Made by a program: the position numbers and the translations under genes
Notes under the pieces: model-generated
Seen by the model: the letters and a program-made list of their open reading frames with translations, nothing else
What the model was told of the DNA's origin: nothing
Database searches by the model: none
Shown here: positions 7,599 through 16,606 of the stretch, in pieces
How positions within the stretch are numbered: the stretch's first letter is position 1
Layout: the number at the start of each line of letters is the position of its first letter
NCBI GenBank assembly: GCA_028684405.1
Contig: JAQUGA010000002.1
Coordinates: forward strand, 1 to 43,271
Length of the DNA stretch: 43,271 nt
Source of the DNA: Bacteroidales bacterium
GTDB lineage: Bacteria; Bacteroidota; Bacteroidia; Bacteroidales; WCHB1-69
Direction of reading: 5' to 3'

Positions 7599-9425
7599 AT
7601 GCGTTTTTTCCCAGCTATTTTCCTATTTTTCACCCTGTTTTGTCAATTTCATATTGGATTGGCTCAAAACAGCGAGGAGCAAATGGCTGTGCAGTACTAC
7701 AACAATCGAGAATATGAAAAAGCGGTAGAGCTTTTTGAAAAACTTTATGATAAGCGTCCCGATTCTTATTTTTATTCCTATTTGCTTTTTTCCTATGTCG
7801 AGCTAAAAGATTTTCGCAGTGCCGAACGTTTAGTGAAAAAACAACAAAAGAAATTCCCTCGATTGGCTCGATATAAAGTGGACATGGGCTATGTTTACGA
7901 GTCGAATAATCAAATTTCAAAAGCATCCAAAGAGTATGAAGATGCCATTAAATCGATGCCGGCAGAACGGTTTTACATCAGTGATTTAGCCAATGCGTTT
8001 GCCTCTCGACGACAGCCCGAATATGCCATACAAACGTATCAACAAGGACGAAAATTAATGCGTTCGCCCACCGAATTTACGTATGAAATTGCTGGTATAT
8101 ACGAGCGTCTTGGGCAAATTGAACCCGCCCTGGAAGAATATTTTAAAATCATAGACAACAATCTTCAGGATTTAATAAATGTGCAAAACAGATTGCAAAA
8201 CCTACTGCTCAATGATGAAGATAATTCCATTTATGAAATTATCCGAGTAAACACTTTAAAACAAACACAAAAATATCCCGACAAACTCTCTTTTTCTATA
8301 TTATTGCTTTGGCTTTCGGTTCAAAATTTAGATTTCGAAACAGCACTTTTTCAAGCCAAAGCCATCGACAGAAGGTATAAAGAAAACGGTGATCGAGTTT
8401 TTGATATTGCTAAAGTGGCGGCTCACAACAAACAGTGGGATGTTGCCATTGACGCCTATCAATATCTTCTTGCCAAAGGAAAAGACAATACATTGTATGT
8501 GTTGAGCCAGTTGGAACTGCTCAAAGTGCGATTTGCTAAAATCACCTCTTCGTATCCGGTGCAAATATCAGATATTAAACAGATTGACAAAGAATATTTT
8601 AAGCTTATCAATGAAATTGGGTTTAATCCTGGAATTGCTGATATTATCCGAAACCATGCTCATATTAATGCTTTTTATCTTAATAAAGACCAATTGGCAA
8701 TGCAAATGCTGGACAGTTTAATCGCTTTTCCTGGAATTTCGGCACGCGATAAAGCTTTGTCAAAAATTGATTTGGCTGATATAAAATTGTTTAATGATGA
8801 GGTTTGGGATGCCGCTTTGCTATACGCACAAGTGGACAAAGATTTTCCCAATGATACATTGGGACACACCGCTAAATTTAAAAGTGCAAAACTCTCCTTT
8901 TACATCGGCGAATTTGAATGGGCAAAAGCACAATTGGATATTCTCCGATCGGCTACCACTAGGCTAATAGCCAACGATGCGATGGAACTCTATTTCACGA
9001 TAGATGATAATTTGGACGAAGAAGATGTCACAAATAAGGCTTTGCAAATGTATGCTAGTGCTGATTTATTGATATTCAAAAATCAAGATGAAAAAGCATT
9101 GCAAACCTTGGATTCCATTTTTACAGTTGGTTTATATAATTCGCTTTTTGATGAGGTTTTATATAAAAAAGCAGAGATTAAAGTCAAACAAGGATTGTAT
9201 AACGAAGCCGATAGTTTGCTCAATCGAATGATTGCTTTTTATCCTTCGGAATTATACGTAGATGATGCGTGGTTTTTGCGAGCCGAAATTCAGCACTTTT
9301 ATCTGAAAAACAAAACTAAAGCCATGGAGTTTTATCAGGAATTAATTAGCAATTTTCCAGGTAGTCTTCTTACGCATGAGGCGAGACAGCGATATAGAGT
9401 TTTAAGAGGGGATGCAATAAATTAA
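7599..9425 (+). CDS. Exported tetratricopeptide-repeat protein
   Basis: The 608-residue protein has a signal peptide ending at about residue 22 (HIGLA, then Gln), so it is periplasmic or surface-facing. The mature part is built of TPR-like helical pairs: for example YYNNREYEKAVELFEKLY near 33-50, the repeat starting ISKASKEYEDAI, and the C-terminal YNEADSLLNRMIAFYPSE followed by AMEFYQELISNFPGS. TPRs are scaffolds for protein-protein contact; a partner cannot be named. It sits between a lipoprotein gene and rsmA with gaps of 9-10 nt, so it is a member of the serS operon. Proteins with this layout are common in Bacteroidetes housekeeping operons. Confidence 0.85.
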   Translation: MRFFPAIFLFFTLFCQFHIGLAQNSEEQMAVQYYNNREYEKAVELFEKLYDKRPDSYFYSYLLFSYVELKDFRSAERLVKKQQKKFPRLARYKVDMGYVYESNNQISKASKEYEDAIKSMPAERFYISDLANAFASRRQPEYAIQTYQQGRKLMRSPTEFTYEIAGIYERLGQIEPALEEYFKIIDNNLQDLINVQNRLQNLLLNDEDNSIYEIIRVNTLKQTQKYPDKLSFSILLLWLSVQNLDFETALFQAKAIDRRYKENGDRVFDIAKVAAHNKQWDVAIDAYQYLLAKGKDNTLYVLSQLELLKVRFAKITSSYPVQISDIKQIDKEYFKLINEIGFNPGIADIIRNHAHINAFYLNKDQLAMQMLDSLIAFPGISARDKALSKIDLADIKLFNDEVWDAALLYAQVDKDFPNDTLGHTAKFKSAKLSFYIGEFEWAKAQLDILRSATTRLIANDAMELYFTIDDNLDEEDVTNKALQMYASADLLIFKNQDEKALQTLDSIFTVGLYNSLFDEVLYKKAEIKVKQGLYNEADSLLNRMIAFYPSELYVDDAWFLRAEIQHFYLKNKTKAMEFYQELISNFPGSLLTHEARQRYRVLRGDAIN

Positions 9426-9435
9426 AAACAAATAA

Positions 9436-10197
9436 ATGACACAATACGTCAGAGCAAAAAAACATTTAGGTCAACATTTTTTGATGGACCAAAACATCGC
9501 CCGAAAAATTGTAGATGCACTTCAAGATAAACACAGAGAAACATTGGAAGTAGGGCCTGGAACAGGTGTTTTAACACAGTTTCTGATAGAAGAATTTCCT
9601 CTTTTTCAGGTTTCGGAAATCGATAATGAATCGGTGGGTTTTTTAAGAGAAAAATTTCCAGATTTAAGTATTATTGAAGGTGATTTTTTAAAACTTGATA
9701 TTGCTTCATTATTTAAATCAGAATTAGCCATCATTGGCAATTTTCCATATAATATTTCCAGTCAGATTTTGTTTAAAGTGTTGGAAAATCGCAATTTGGT
9801 AGTAGAAGTGGTAGGCATGTTTCAAAAAGAGGTGGCTCAGCGCATTGCTTCTCCTTCAGGCTCTAAGGAATATGGCATTTTGAGTGTTTTTATGCAAGCC
9901 TTTTACAATATTGAATATCTTTTTTCAGTTTCACCCAATGTTTTTTCACCTCCACCAAAAGTACAATCGGGAGTTGTTCGGTTTCTTCGCAAAGAAAATT
10001 TTGTATTGCCATGCAATGAAAAACTCTTTTTTCAAGTGGTAAAAACAACTTTTAACCAAAGAAGAAAAACCATTCGAAATTCCATTAAACCGCTGGTTTC
10101 AGATCGTGCAAAAATTGATGATTTTTATTTAAACAATCGCCCCGAACAGCTCAATGTAAATCAATTTGTAGAAATTTGTCAAATGATCGAAGCATAA
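9436..10197 (+). CDS. rsmA: 16S rRNA (adenine1518-N6/adenine1519-N6)-dimethyltransferase
   Basis: RsmA/KsgA dimethylates the two adjacent adenines in the 3'-terminal helix of 16S rRNA, using S-adenosylmethionine, late in small-subunit assembly. The 253-residue protein shows KKHLGQHFL at 8-16, the SAM-binding EVGPGTG at about 38-44, an acidic SEID ribose contact, GDFLK, and the catalytic NFPY at 102-105 (Phe in place of the more common Leu, as is usual in Bacteroidetes). The C-terminal helical domain has FNQRRKTIRNS. Last gene of the serS operon, 10 nt after the TPR gene. Loss of this enzyme gives kasugamycin resistance in other bacteria. Confidence 0.96.
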   Translation: MTQYVRAKKHLGQHFLMDQNIARKIVDALQDKHRETLEVGPGTGVLTQFLIEEFPLFQVSEIDNESVGFLREKFPDLSIIEGDFLKLDIASLFKSELAIIGNFPYNISSQILFKVLENRNLVVEVVGMFQKEVAQRIASPSGSKEYGILSVFMQAFYNIEYLFSVSPNVFSPPPKVQSGVVRFLRKENFVLPCNEKLFFQVVKTTFNQRRKTIRNSIKPLVSDRAKIDDFYLNNRPEQLNVNQFVEICQMIEA

Positions 10198-10278
10198 TTT
10201 GAGTCTGTTTTTGATCTGTTTTATAAATTAATTATACAGACAAATGAGCATTAAGTAGCATGCCAAAAGTAAAATTGC

Positions 10279-10286
10279 TACTTTTG
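10279..10286 (+). promoter_or_regulatory. Predicted promoter (-7 element) for the TauE/SafE gene
   Basis: TACTTTTG followed by C fits TAnnTTTG, 20 bp before the ATG at 10307. Confidence 0.5.
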
Positions 10287-10306
10287 CAAAGATTTTTTCT
10301 CACAAT

Positions 10307-11092
10307 ATGCAAACTTTCGAAATTATTGCCTTGGTAGTATCTGGACTTTTTGTTGGTTTTATCAACACATTAGCAGGCGGAGGAACTATTATTTCGTTTA
10401 CGGTATTGATGCTTTTGGGACTGCCTGCGAACGTTGCCAACGGAACAAACAGAGTTCCCATTATTTTTCAAAATATTGTTGCAGTTCGCAATTTTAAAAA
10501 GAAAAAAATCCTCGACACTTCCAAAGCTCTCGCTCTTGGAATTCCTACGGTTATTGGCTCAATTTTGGGATCCTTGCTCGTAATTAATATCGACCAGCAA
10601 ATGATCGAAATGTATTTCGGGATCATAATGCTAGTTATGCTTTTCTTTTTAATCTATAATCCGTCGGTTTGGTTAAAAGGAAAAGAAGATTTAATAAAGA
10701 AAAAAACACCGATTTGGATGATGGTCATTTTCTTCCTTATTGGCATTTATGGTGGCGTTATTCATGTTGGAATTGGATATTTTTTATTGATTGGATTGGT
10801 TTTGGGTGCTGGTTATGACTTGGTTAGAGCCAACGCTATGAAAAACCTTTTAGTGCTTTTATATGTTCCGTTTACACTTGTTGTTTTTATAATAAACGAT
10901 CAAGTAAGATGGGATTTCGGGCTGACTCATGCCATCGGAAATATTATTGGGGCGTATATAGCTTCAAAATGGGCAAGCGAGTGGGGTGCCAATTTTGTTC
11001 GATGGATGCTCGTTGTTATCATCTTCTTTTCTTCGCTTCACATGTTTGGTATAATCAATATTAGGGAGGTAATAAGTGGACTTATTCATTAA
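10307..11092 (+). CDS. TauE/SafE-family membrane permease
   Basis: Integral membrane protein of 261 residues with about eight hydrophobic segments in two homologous halves, each opening with a Gly-rich motif: GFINTLAGGGTIISF near 17-31 and GGVIHVGIGYFLLIG near 149-163. This is the pattern of the TauE/SafE (4-toluene sulfonate / sulfite exporter) family, thought to move small organic or sulfur anions. The substrate cannot be read from the sequence. It has its own promoter element. Its last 17 bp overlap the next gene, so the two are likely cotranscribed. Confidence 0.85.
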   Translation: MQTFEIIALVVSGLFVGFINTLAGGGTIISFTVLMLLGLPANVANGTNRVPIIFQNIVAVRNFKKKKILDTSKALALGIPTVIGSILGSLLVINIDQQMIEMYFGIIMLVMLFFLIYNPSVWLKGKEDLIKKKTPIWMMVIFFLIGIYGGVIHVGIGYFLLIGLVLGAGYDLVRANAMKNLLVLLYVPFTLVVFIINDQVRWDFGLTHAIGNIIGAYIASKWASEWGANFVRWMLVVIIFFSSLHMFGIINIREVISGLIH

Positions 11093-11531
11093 AAAGTTGT
11101 CTTTATTTATTGTTTTTTTTACACTATTTGCTATTCAAGCTCAGGTTCCAAAAGTGTTAACAGTAGAGGAAGTTCCATTCTTCGTTCAGAAAACACTGAG
11201 GGATTTATATCCAAGTGTTGAAATTTTGGAGTGGAGTGAATTTTCTGGAAACTATATAGCAAAAGTTAGATCACAGGATTCGCCAGGACGAATTAATGTT
11301 ACTGGAGGAGGCAGTTTTATCTCCTCAGAATGGGATTTGGAAACAAAGTATTTGCCTTCCAAAATTTCAATTTATATGAAAGAAAATTATCCAAAATATA
11401 AAATTATTCGTCTTTTTGTTGAAAAAAAAGCACAATCAAATTATGTGGTTGAGCTTTATAAAAAGAAAGGAAAATTGAACAAATCATTGGTTTTTAGTCT
11501 TAATGGAGATTTTCTTGAAGAAAGGAAATAG
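11076..11531 (+). CDS. Exported PepSY-like protein
   Basis: A 151-residue protein starting at GTG with a visible Shine-Dalgarno (GGGAGG, 11064-11069), unusual for this phylum, inside the end of the permease gene. A signal peptide ends near IQA, followed by Gln. The mature part has two similar units, each with a (V/L)P..(V/I)...(L/M)...YP pattern: VPFFVQKTLRDLYPSVEILEW, then LPSKISIYMKENYPKYKIIR. This matches the Bacteroidetes PepSY-like / beta-lactamase-inhibitor-like fold family, thought to bind peptides or proteins in the periplasm. The second unit ends with LNGDFLEERK. Function not known. Confidence 0.65.
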   Translation: MDLFIKKLSLFIVFFTLFAIQAQVPKVLTVEEVPFFVQKTLRDLYPSVEILEWSEFSGNYIAKVRSQDSPGRINVTGGGSFISSEWDLETKYLPSKISIYMKENYPKYKIIRLFVEKKAQSNYVVELYKKKGKLNKSLVFSLNGDFLEERK

Positions 11532-11605
11532 GTTTTGATTGATAAAAAATATTTTTTGTGGTTTTACAAATCAGTTGGCACTATTTTAAAAAGAAATGAA
11601 AGCTT

Positions 11606-12280
11606 ATGTACACTATTTTTAAAGTAATTATCTTCTCAATTTTCACAATACTTTCTGCTTATGGTGTAAATGGACAAACTATACCTAGTGAGAACAAGAT
11701 TTTCGGAAAAGTGACAGATATAAAAGGCGAACCTTTAGTTGGAGCCACAATATCAATTGAAAAATCTAATAGAGGAACCGAAACTGATATTGAAGGAAAT
11801 TACTCAATCAAGGTCAGTACAATTGATACTTTAGTTTTCAATTTTGTTGGAATGAAAACTCAAAAAATAAAAGCTGATAAAAAAGAAATAAATGTGCAAA
11901 TGCATCAAGGTGTGGCTTTAAAAGAAGTGTTTGGACCTCCTTATCAACATTCTCAAATTGAAAAAATAGACCCAACAAAAACAGTTGGAACAAAAGATAT
12001 TAAAAATGCTGATAATCCAAAATACAATTTTAATAAAAACGCTAAAAATAGTGAGTATATCATTTATGTTGCGGAATTGAATTCATACGATTTTAATGAA
12101 GAAGATTTGCAATTTCAAGAAAAATTTAGGATAAAATACATGCCAACTCTGAATCCCAATATTGAATATTCAGAGAAATACAACAAACGAACATTCAAAC
12201 ATCTGAAAAAGAAATTTAAAAAATCTTGGCAAAGTGAAATCAGAAAAGATGCAATAGGTTTAGAAAACTATTTAAAATGA
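11606..12280 (+). CDS. Exported protein with carboxypeptidase-regulatory-like domain
   Basis: A 224-residue protein. The signal peptide ends near GVNG, followed by Gln. Residues about 33-105 form the carboxypeptidase D regulatory-like beta-sandwich that also begins TonB-dependent receptors: GKVTDIKGEPLVGATISIEK, then GTETDIEGNYSIKV and LVFNFVGMKTQKI. Here no plug or barrel follows; instead there is a basic, lysine-rich C-terminal region (about 110-224) of no recognised family. It could be a small envelope protein or a diverged relative of receptor N-domains. It lies 74 bp after the PepSY-like gene and ends 54 bp before a converging gene. Confidence 0.7.
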   Translation: MYTIFKVIIFSIFTILSAYGVNGQTIPSENKIFGKVTDIKGEPLVGATISIEKSNRGTETDIEGNYSIKVSTIDTLVFNFVGMKTQKIKADKKEINVQMHQGVALKEVFGPPYQHSQIEKIDPTKTVGTKDIKNADNPKYNFNKNAKNSEYIIYVAELNSYDFNEEDLQFQEKFRIKYMPTLNPNIEYSEKYNKRTFKHLKKKFKKSWQSEIRKDAIGLENYLK

Positions 12281-12334
12281 GAAATTTGTTATGTAGTTTT
12301 GAATTTCCTTTATGGATAGATTTTTTTCTAAGTA

Positions 12335-13249
12335 CTAAATAAAGAACAAGGCAACACCTGCAACAGCAATTACAGCTCCAATTATTTCAATGGGTCGAAC
12401 TTTTTCTTTGAATAAAAGAATTGAAAAAGGAATAATTAAAACTGGATTGGCAGAAGTGATGGTTTGTACAATTCCTGGATTGGTGTATGTTATCGCAAGC
12501 ATTGAAAAACTGATTCCTAAAAAGGGTCCAAAAAACGCACCTAGTGACAATGTAGCAAATGCTTTGATGTTTTTTACAGCGGTTATAACTTGCTTCCAAC
12601 GTCGTAGATAACTAATAAGTATGATAAATCCGAAAAGTCCAGCGTATAGCCTGATTTGAGTGGCATGAAATGCCGAATCAACATACTGCAATCCAGCTTT
12701 GCTCATAACCAAGCCCGAAGCTTGCCCAACGGCTCCCACCAACGAAAACAGCATTCCTTTGGCCGAATATCGCAAAGCCAATTTTTTTGAACTTATTTCC
12801 CCTTCTTTTTTCTCTTTTTTGCTTATCACAACCATTCCAATACCAATCAAACCCATTATCATTCCCAAAATAGCAATCGAACTCATGGTTTCGCCCAAGA
12901 AAAAGTAACTTAAAACGGCCGCCATTGGTGGCGATAAAGTCATGATCAGCAGTGCAACCCGTGGACCGGTTATAATAAATGCTTTGAAGAGAAATAAATC
13001 GCCCAAAAAGACTCCAATGAAGCCTGAGGTAAGCAGCCAAACCCATCCCATTAAGGGTACATCAACAGGGAAACTGGTTCCTAAAGTTATGGTGCTCCAA
13101 AGTAAAACAAAAAACATTCCAACAATAAGTCTCCAAAAATTGACCGCCAAAGATCCAATTTTTTTACCTGCTGAGGTAAAAGCCAAGGCTGTAAACGTCC
13201 AAAATAATGCTGTTATGACAGCATATATTTCGCCAATGTGTGAATTCAT
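12335..13249 (-). CDS. EamA/DMT-superfamily transporter
   Basis: Membrane protein of 304 residues with about ten hydrophobic helices in two EamA repeats: the first covers about 5-140 and ends with the FLGETMSSIAILGMIMGLIG signature, the second covers about 160-304 and ends LLFKEKVRPIEIIGAVIAVAG. This is the drug/metabolite transporter layout; substrates range over amino acids, nucleobases and other small metabolites and cannot be named here. A charged loop (KKEKKEGEISSKK, about 142-154) separates the halves. Its ATG shares one base with the gltX stop (TAATG), so the two are translationally coupled. Confidence 0.88.
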   Translation of the reverse strand: MNSHIGEIYAVITALFWTFTALAFTSAGKKIGSLAVNFWRLIVGMFFVLLWSTITLGTSFPVDVPLMGWVWLLTSGFIGVFLGDLFLFKAFIITGPRVALLIMTLSPPMAAVLSYFFLGETMSSIAILGMIMGLIGIGMVVISKKEKKEGEISSKKLALRYSAKGMLFSLVGAVGQASGLVMSKAGLQYVDSAFHATQIRLYAGLFGFIILISYLRRWKQVITAVKNIKAFATLSLGAFFGPFLGISFSMLAITYTNPGIVQTITSANPVLIIPFSILLFKEKVRPIEIIGAVIAVAGVALFFI

Positions 13250-14766
13250 TATAGACGAATGGTTTGAATGGCTTTTTCAATACGAAGAGCAGTTTCTTTT
13301 GGTCCAATAAAATCGATGATTTCAAACAAATCAGGACCTTTGGCTTCGCCAACTATAGAAAGTCGCAAGCAATTCATCACTTGACCCATATTTAATTGAT
13401 GGTCTTGGATGTATGCCATCACTTTATCGTGGGCAACTTCCTTGTCAAAAGTAGTTTGATCATTCAGAATATGAGATATTTTTGTTAAAATTTCAGGAAT
13501 CTCAGCACTCCATCTTTTCTTGATTACACTTGCATCATATTGTTCAGGACCCTGAAAAAAGAATATTGTTTGAGGAATAAAATCTTTTACAAAATGGCAT
13601 CTTTCTTTTGTGAGTGCAATTACTTTTGCAAGTTTTTCTTCTGAAGTTCGAATGCCCAACTCTTCGAGCATCGGTTTTAGTTGTGAACTTAATTCTTCAT
13701 CCGATTTACTTATTAAATATTGATGATTGAACCAGCGAGCTTTGTCGAGGTCAAATTTTGCTCCCGATTTGCTAATTCTGTCCAAAGAAAAAGCATCAAT
13801 CAGTTCTTGCATGCTAAAAATTTCTTTTTCCAATCCTGAGTTCCATCCCAGAAGTGCCAAAATGTTTACGACTGCATCGGGGAAATAGCCACTTTCACGG
13901 TATCCTGAGCTTTTTTCACCACTTTGTGGAGAAATCCATTCCAGTGGAAAAACCGGAAATCCCAAACGGTCGCCGTCTCTTTTCGATAGTTTTCCGTTTC
14001 CATCAGGTTTTAGCAACAATGGCAAGTGAGCAAATTGTGGCATGGATGATTCCCATCCAAAACATTGATATAGAAACACATGCAACGGAGCTGAAGGAAG
14101 CCACTCCTCCCCACGAATAACGTGCGTAATTTTCATTAAATAATCGTCTACAACATTTGCCAAATGGTATGTTGGCATGCCATCAGATTTGAATAAAACT
14201 TTGTCATCCAATGTTGAAGTATTCACTTGCACATCACCTCTGATTAAATCGGTCAGATTAATTTCCTGATTTTCAGGCATTTTAATACGGATAACATAAG
14301 GTTCTCCGAGTTCTATTTTGTGCTGAACTTCTTCTTTGCTTAAAGTAAGTGAGTTGTTCAAGCTTAATCGAGTATGCGTATCGTATTGAAATGCTTTTTT
14401 TTCAGCTTCAGCTTTTTTTCTAAGCAAATCCAGTTCTTCCGAAGTGTCGAAAGCATAGTAGGCATTTCCAGAGTCAAGCAACTGCTCAGCAAATGCTTTG
14501 TACATTTCTTTTCGTTCGGATTGCCGATAAGGCTCATATTCTCCGCCTTTGTGAACTCCTTCGTCAAACTCAATTCCCAGCCATGTAAGCGACTCGATGA
14601 TGTATTGTTCGGCTTCTTCCACAAAACGGGTTTGATCGGTATCTTCAATTCGTAAAATGAAAGTGCCATTGTGTTTTTTTGCAAAAAGATAATTGTATAA
14701 AGCAGTTCTAACACCACCAATGTGTAAGGGTCCCGTAGGACTTGGAGCAAAACGTACGCGTACCAT
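13249..14766 (-). CDS. gltX: Glutamyl-tRNA synthetase
   Basis: Class I synthetase that charges tRNA-Glu, supplying translation and, where present, tRNA-dependent tetrapyrrole synthesis. The 505 residues show FAPSPTGPLHIGGVRTALYN at 6-25 (the HIGH-type motif is HIGG at 15-18), the VIRGEEWLPSAPLH segment in the catalytic core, and the KMSKS-type motif KLSKRDGDR near 258-266. The C-terminal anticodon-binding helical domain ends LRIEKAIQTIRL. Length is normal. The promoter element TACTTTTG lies 32 bp upstream and is divergent from ssb. The stop is fused to the start of the EamA transporter gene. Confidence 0.97.
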   Translation of the reverse strand: MVRVRFAPSPTGPLHIGGVRTALYNYLFAKKHNGTFILRIEDTDQTRFVEEAEQYIIESLTWLGIEFDEGVHKGGEYEPYRQSERKEMYKAFAEQLLDSGNAYYAFDTSEELDLLRKKAEAEKKAFQYDTHTRLSLNNSLTLSKEEVQHKIELGEPYVIRIKMPENQEINLTDLIRGDVQVNTSTLDDKVLFKSDGMPTYHLANVVDDYLMKITHVIRGEEWLPSAPLHVFLYQCFGWESSMPQFAHLPLLLKPDGNGKLSKRDGDRLGFPVFPLEWISPQSGEKSSGYRESGYFPDAVVNILALLGWNSGLEKEIFSMQELIDAFSLDRISKSGAKFDLDKARWFNHQYLISKSDEELSSQLKPMLEELGIRTSEEKLAKVIALTKERCHFVKDFIPQTIFFFQGPEQYDASVIKKRWSAEIPEILTKISHILNDQTTFDKEVAHDKVMAYIQDHQLNMGQVMNCLRLSIVGEAKGPDLFEIIDFIGPKETALRIEKAIQTIRL

Positions 14767-14797
14767 ATAATAATAATTTGTTTGATAAAATAGTGTA

Positions 14798-14805
14798 CAA
14801 AAGTA
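14798..14805 (-). promoter_or_regulatory. Predicted promoter (-7 element) of gltX-eamA
   Basis: Reads TACTTTTG on the minus strand, followed by T; fits TAnnTTTG and lies 32 bp before the gltX ATG. Confidence 0.5.
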
Positions 14806-14914
14806 ATGATTTTTTATTGATTATATTTTCAAAATTATATTATTGGTTTTCTGAGACTTGAATTAATTAATAAGAAAATAAATGGAAAAGGCATTGTATT
14901 ATCCCTGAAAAGTG

Positions 14915-14922
14915 TATTTTTG
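14915..14922 (+). promoter_or_regulatory. Predicted promoter (-7 element) of ssb
   Basis: TATTTTTG at this site, with TTG at 14894-14896 spaced 18 bp upstream as a possible -33 element. It lies 24 bp before the ssb ATG at 14947 and rules out the upstream TTG at 14920 as the start. Confidence 0.55.
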
Positions 14923-14946
14923 TTATTGAATTTTAAAACAAGAGAA

Positions 14947-15420
14947 ATGGCAGGAATCAACAAAGTTATTTTAGTAGGGAATTTAGGGAAAGATCCCGAC
15001 ACATTTACGTTTGAAGGCGGAGCTAAAAAAGTCAGCTTTTCGCTTGCTACAACCGAACAGTACAAAGACAGCAAAGGTGAAAAACAAAAAATCACAGAAT
15101 GGCATAATATTGTTTGCTGGAGAGGATTGGCTGATATTGCTGAGCAGTTTTTACGAAAAGGCATGCAAGTTTATCTGGAAGGGAAAATTCGTACGCGCTC
15201 ATGGGAAGATAATGGAACTAAAAAGTACATTACCGAAATTGTTGCCGATAATTTTCAAATGCTGGGCTCCAGAGCCGACAATGAAAACCTAGGGCATAAC
15301 AATCCTCAAAATAAAGAGACGCATGCTAGTAGTGCTCCAACAACGCAAGCAGAGTCTACAGCCGCTAGTCAGGGTGCGATGAACAATGAAGCACAAGAAG
15401 AGGACGATCTGCCTTTCTAG
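14947..15420 (+). CDS. ssb: Single-stranded DNA-binding protein
   Basis: Binds single-stranded DNA during replication, repair and recombination, and recruits partners through its tail. From ATG 14947 the protein has 157 residues and begins MAGINKVILVGNLGKDP, the canonical SSB opening. The OB fold spans about 1-110 (with FSLATTEQYKD, EWHNIVCWRGLADIAEQFL, GMQVYLEGKIRTRSW). A Gln/Ala/Thr-rich linker and the acidic tip EEDDLPF follow; the tip binds partner proteins. The frame is open 27 nt further upstream to a TTG, but that would overlap the promoter element, so the ATG is preferred. A hairpin at 15443-15469 follows the gene. Confidence 0.96.
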   Translation: MAGINKVILVGNLGKDPDTFTFEGGAKKVSFSLATTEQYKDSKGEKQKITEWHNIVCWRGLADIAEQFLRKGMQVYLEGKIRTRSWEDNGTKKYITEIVADNFQMLGSRADNENLGHNNPQNKETHASSAPTTQAESTAASQGAMNNEAQEEDDLPF

Positions 15421-15442
15421 AAAATAATCCGAAATAATTTAT

Positions 15443-15469
15443 GAAAGACATTGGCTTTCAGTGTCTTTC
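15443..15469. terminator. Hairpin between converging ssb and PLD-like gene
   Basis: Stem GAAAGACA / TGTCTTTC (8 bp) with an 11-nt loop, in the 70-bp gap between two converging genes. There is no U-tract, so it is only a modest terminator candidate. Confidence 0.4.
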
Positions 15470-15490
15470 GTGAGTTATAAGAGGAGGGAG

Positions 15491-16579
15491 TTAAAAAAAA
15501 TGTCTAAATGGAATTAAAGTCCATCCAATTACTCTTGATATTCGAGATCGTTTTTTCCATTCCGAATAATCGAAAGGAAAGCAGCTCTTATGAGTTTCAT
15601 CAATAAACTCTTGAATTAATCCACCTAAAACTGGATTTTGTCCTTGTATCATAATTTCATGCATGTATCTAAAGGAACGATAATCAAAATTCGAAGATCC
15701 AAATACAAATTTTTTTCCGTCAATCATCAGTATTTTTGCATGTAGATTAATTCCTTCGTAAAAACATATTTTGATGCCAGCACGGTGAAGTACCCCCAAG
15801 TATTTGTTTCGGATATGATCAACCATTCTAACATCTGAATGATTTGGTATAAAAACGTGTATATCAATGCCTTTTTGAGCCATTATGGCGAGTAGACGAC
15901 GAAGTTTATAACCTGGCAGAAAGTAGGGTGTAACAATTGTTATGCTCTTTTGTGCTTTTTTGATAATTCGTTCATAATGTCTCTTTATCTTTTGTTGATA
16001 TATAGAAGGGAAATCTTGAATGATTAAAAAATCTTGAAACTTGACAATCTTTTTATATTGATTATGTTTATAAAATTGATTGTTTGCATTATCGGCATAG
16101 TTCAAAATCATCCTTTTTAAAATAGGGGCAATTCCCCCTTCCATTCTAACGGTTGATTCACGCCAATCTTTAGAATATTCGGTTATATTGGCCGAGCCAA
16201 CATAAGAAATGTAATCATCAATAACGACAATTTTTCGATGATTTCGCTGGTGGTTGCTTGAAATAAAATCCCATGTGAGTTTCAATTTCTCAAAGAAAAT
16301 AACTTTTCCCCCATGTTTTGTTATTGGATTAAAAAAAGCATCCGGCACATTTGTACCCCAAGAATCAACAACCAATAAAACTTCCAACCCTTTTTTGCAT
16401 TTCTTACTAATAGCTGAAAGAAATTTCCGACCCACAGCGTCATTCCTGAATCGATATATCTCCAAAAAAATCAATTTTTGAGCCGCCATTATATCATCCA
16501 ACAGGGAGTCGTGCCATTCACCCGCAGTCGAGAAAAATGCGAATTTCATAGAGTCGGATATGTCTCGACATTTCTTCAT
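15491..16579 (-). CDS. Phospholipase D-like / cardiolipin synthase-like protein
   Basis: The 362-residue protein has two HKD motifs of the phospholipase D superfamily: HRKIVVID (His114, Lys116, Asp121), followed by YVGSANI, and HAKILMID near 278, followed by FGSSNFDYRS. Together they form one active site with a covalent phosphohistidine intermediate. The spacing and the LPFRHFF-like basic C-terminus fit cardiolipin synthase-like enzymes, which join two phosphatidylglycerols. Unlike ClsA it has no N-terminal membrane helices, so ClsB/ClsC-like or another phosphatidyltransferase role is possible. It lies 27 nt after lnt on the same strand; both act on phospholipids. Confidence 0.82.
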   Translation of the reverse strand: MKKCRDISDSMKFAFFSTAGEWHDSLLDDIMAAQKLIFLEIYRFRNDAVGRKFLSAISKKCKKGLEVLLVVDSWGTNVPDAFFNPITKHGGKVIFFEKLKLTWDFISSNHQRNHRKIVVIDDYISYVGSANITEYSKDWRESTVRMEGGIAPILKRMILNYADNANNQFYKHNQYKKIVKFQDFLIIQDFPSIYQQKIKRHYERIIKKAQKSITIVTPYFLPGYKLRRLLAIMAQKGIDIHVFIPNHSDVRMVDHIRNKYLGVLHRAGIKICFYEGINLHAKILMIDGKKFVFGSSNFDYRSFRYMHEIMIQGQNPVLGGLIQEFIDETHKSCFPFDYSEWKKRSRISRVIGWTLIPFRHFF

Positions 16580-16606
16580 GTAAAATTCTGCTAATTATCA
16601 AAAAAA

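Noticed and set aside
12390..13310. Plus-strand open frames opposite the EamA transporter gene
   Set aside because: Shadows of a clear ten-helix transporter gene on the minus strand; no motif of their own.
14920..14946. Longer SSB start at TTG 14920
   Set aside because: It overlaps the -7 promoter element and adds residues not found before the canonical MAGINKVILVGN start.
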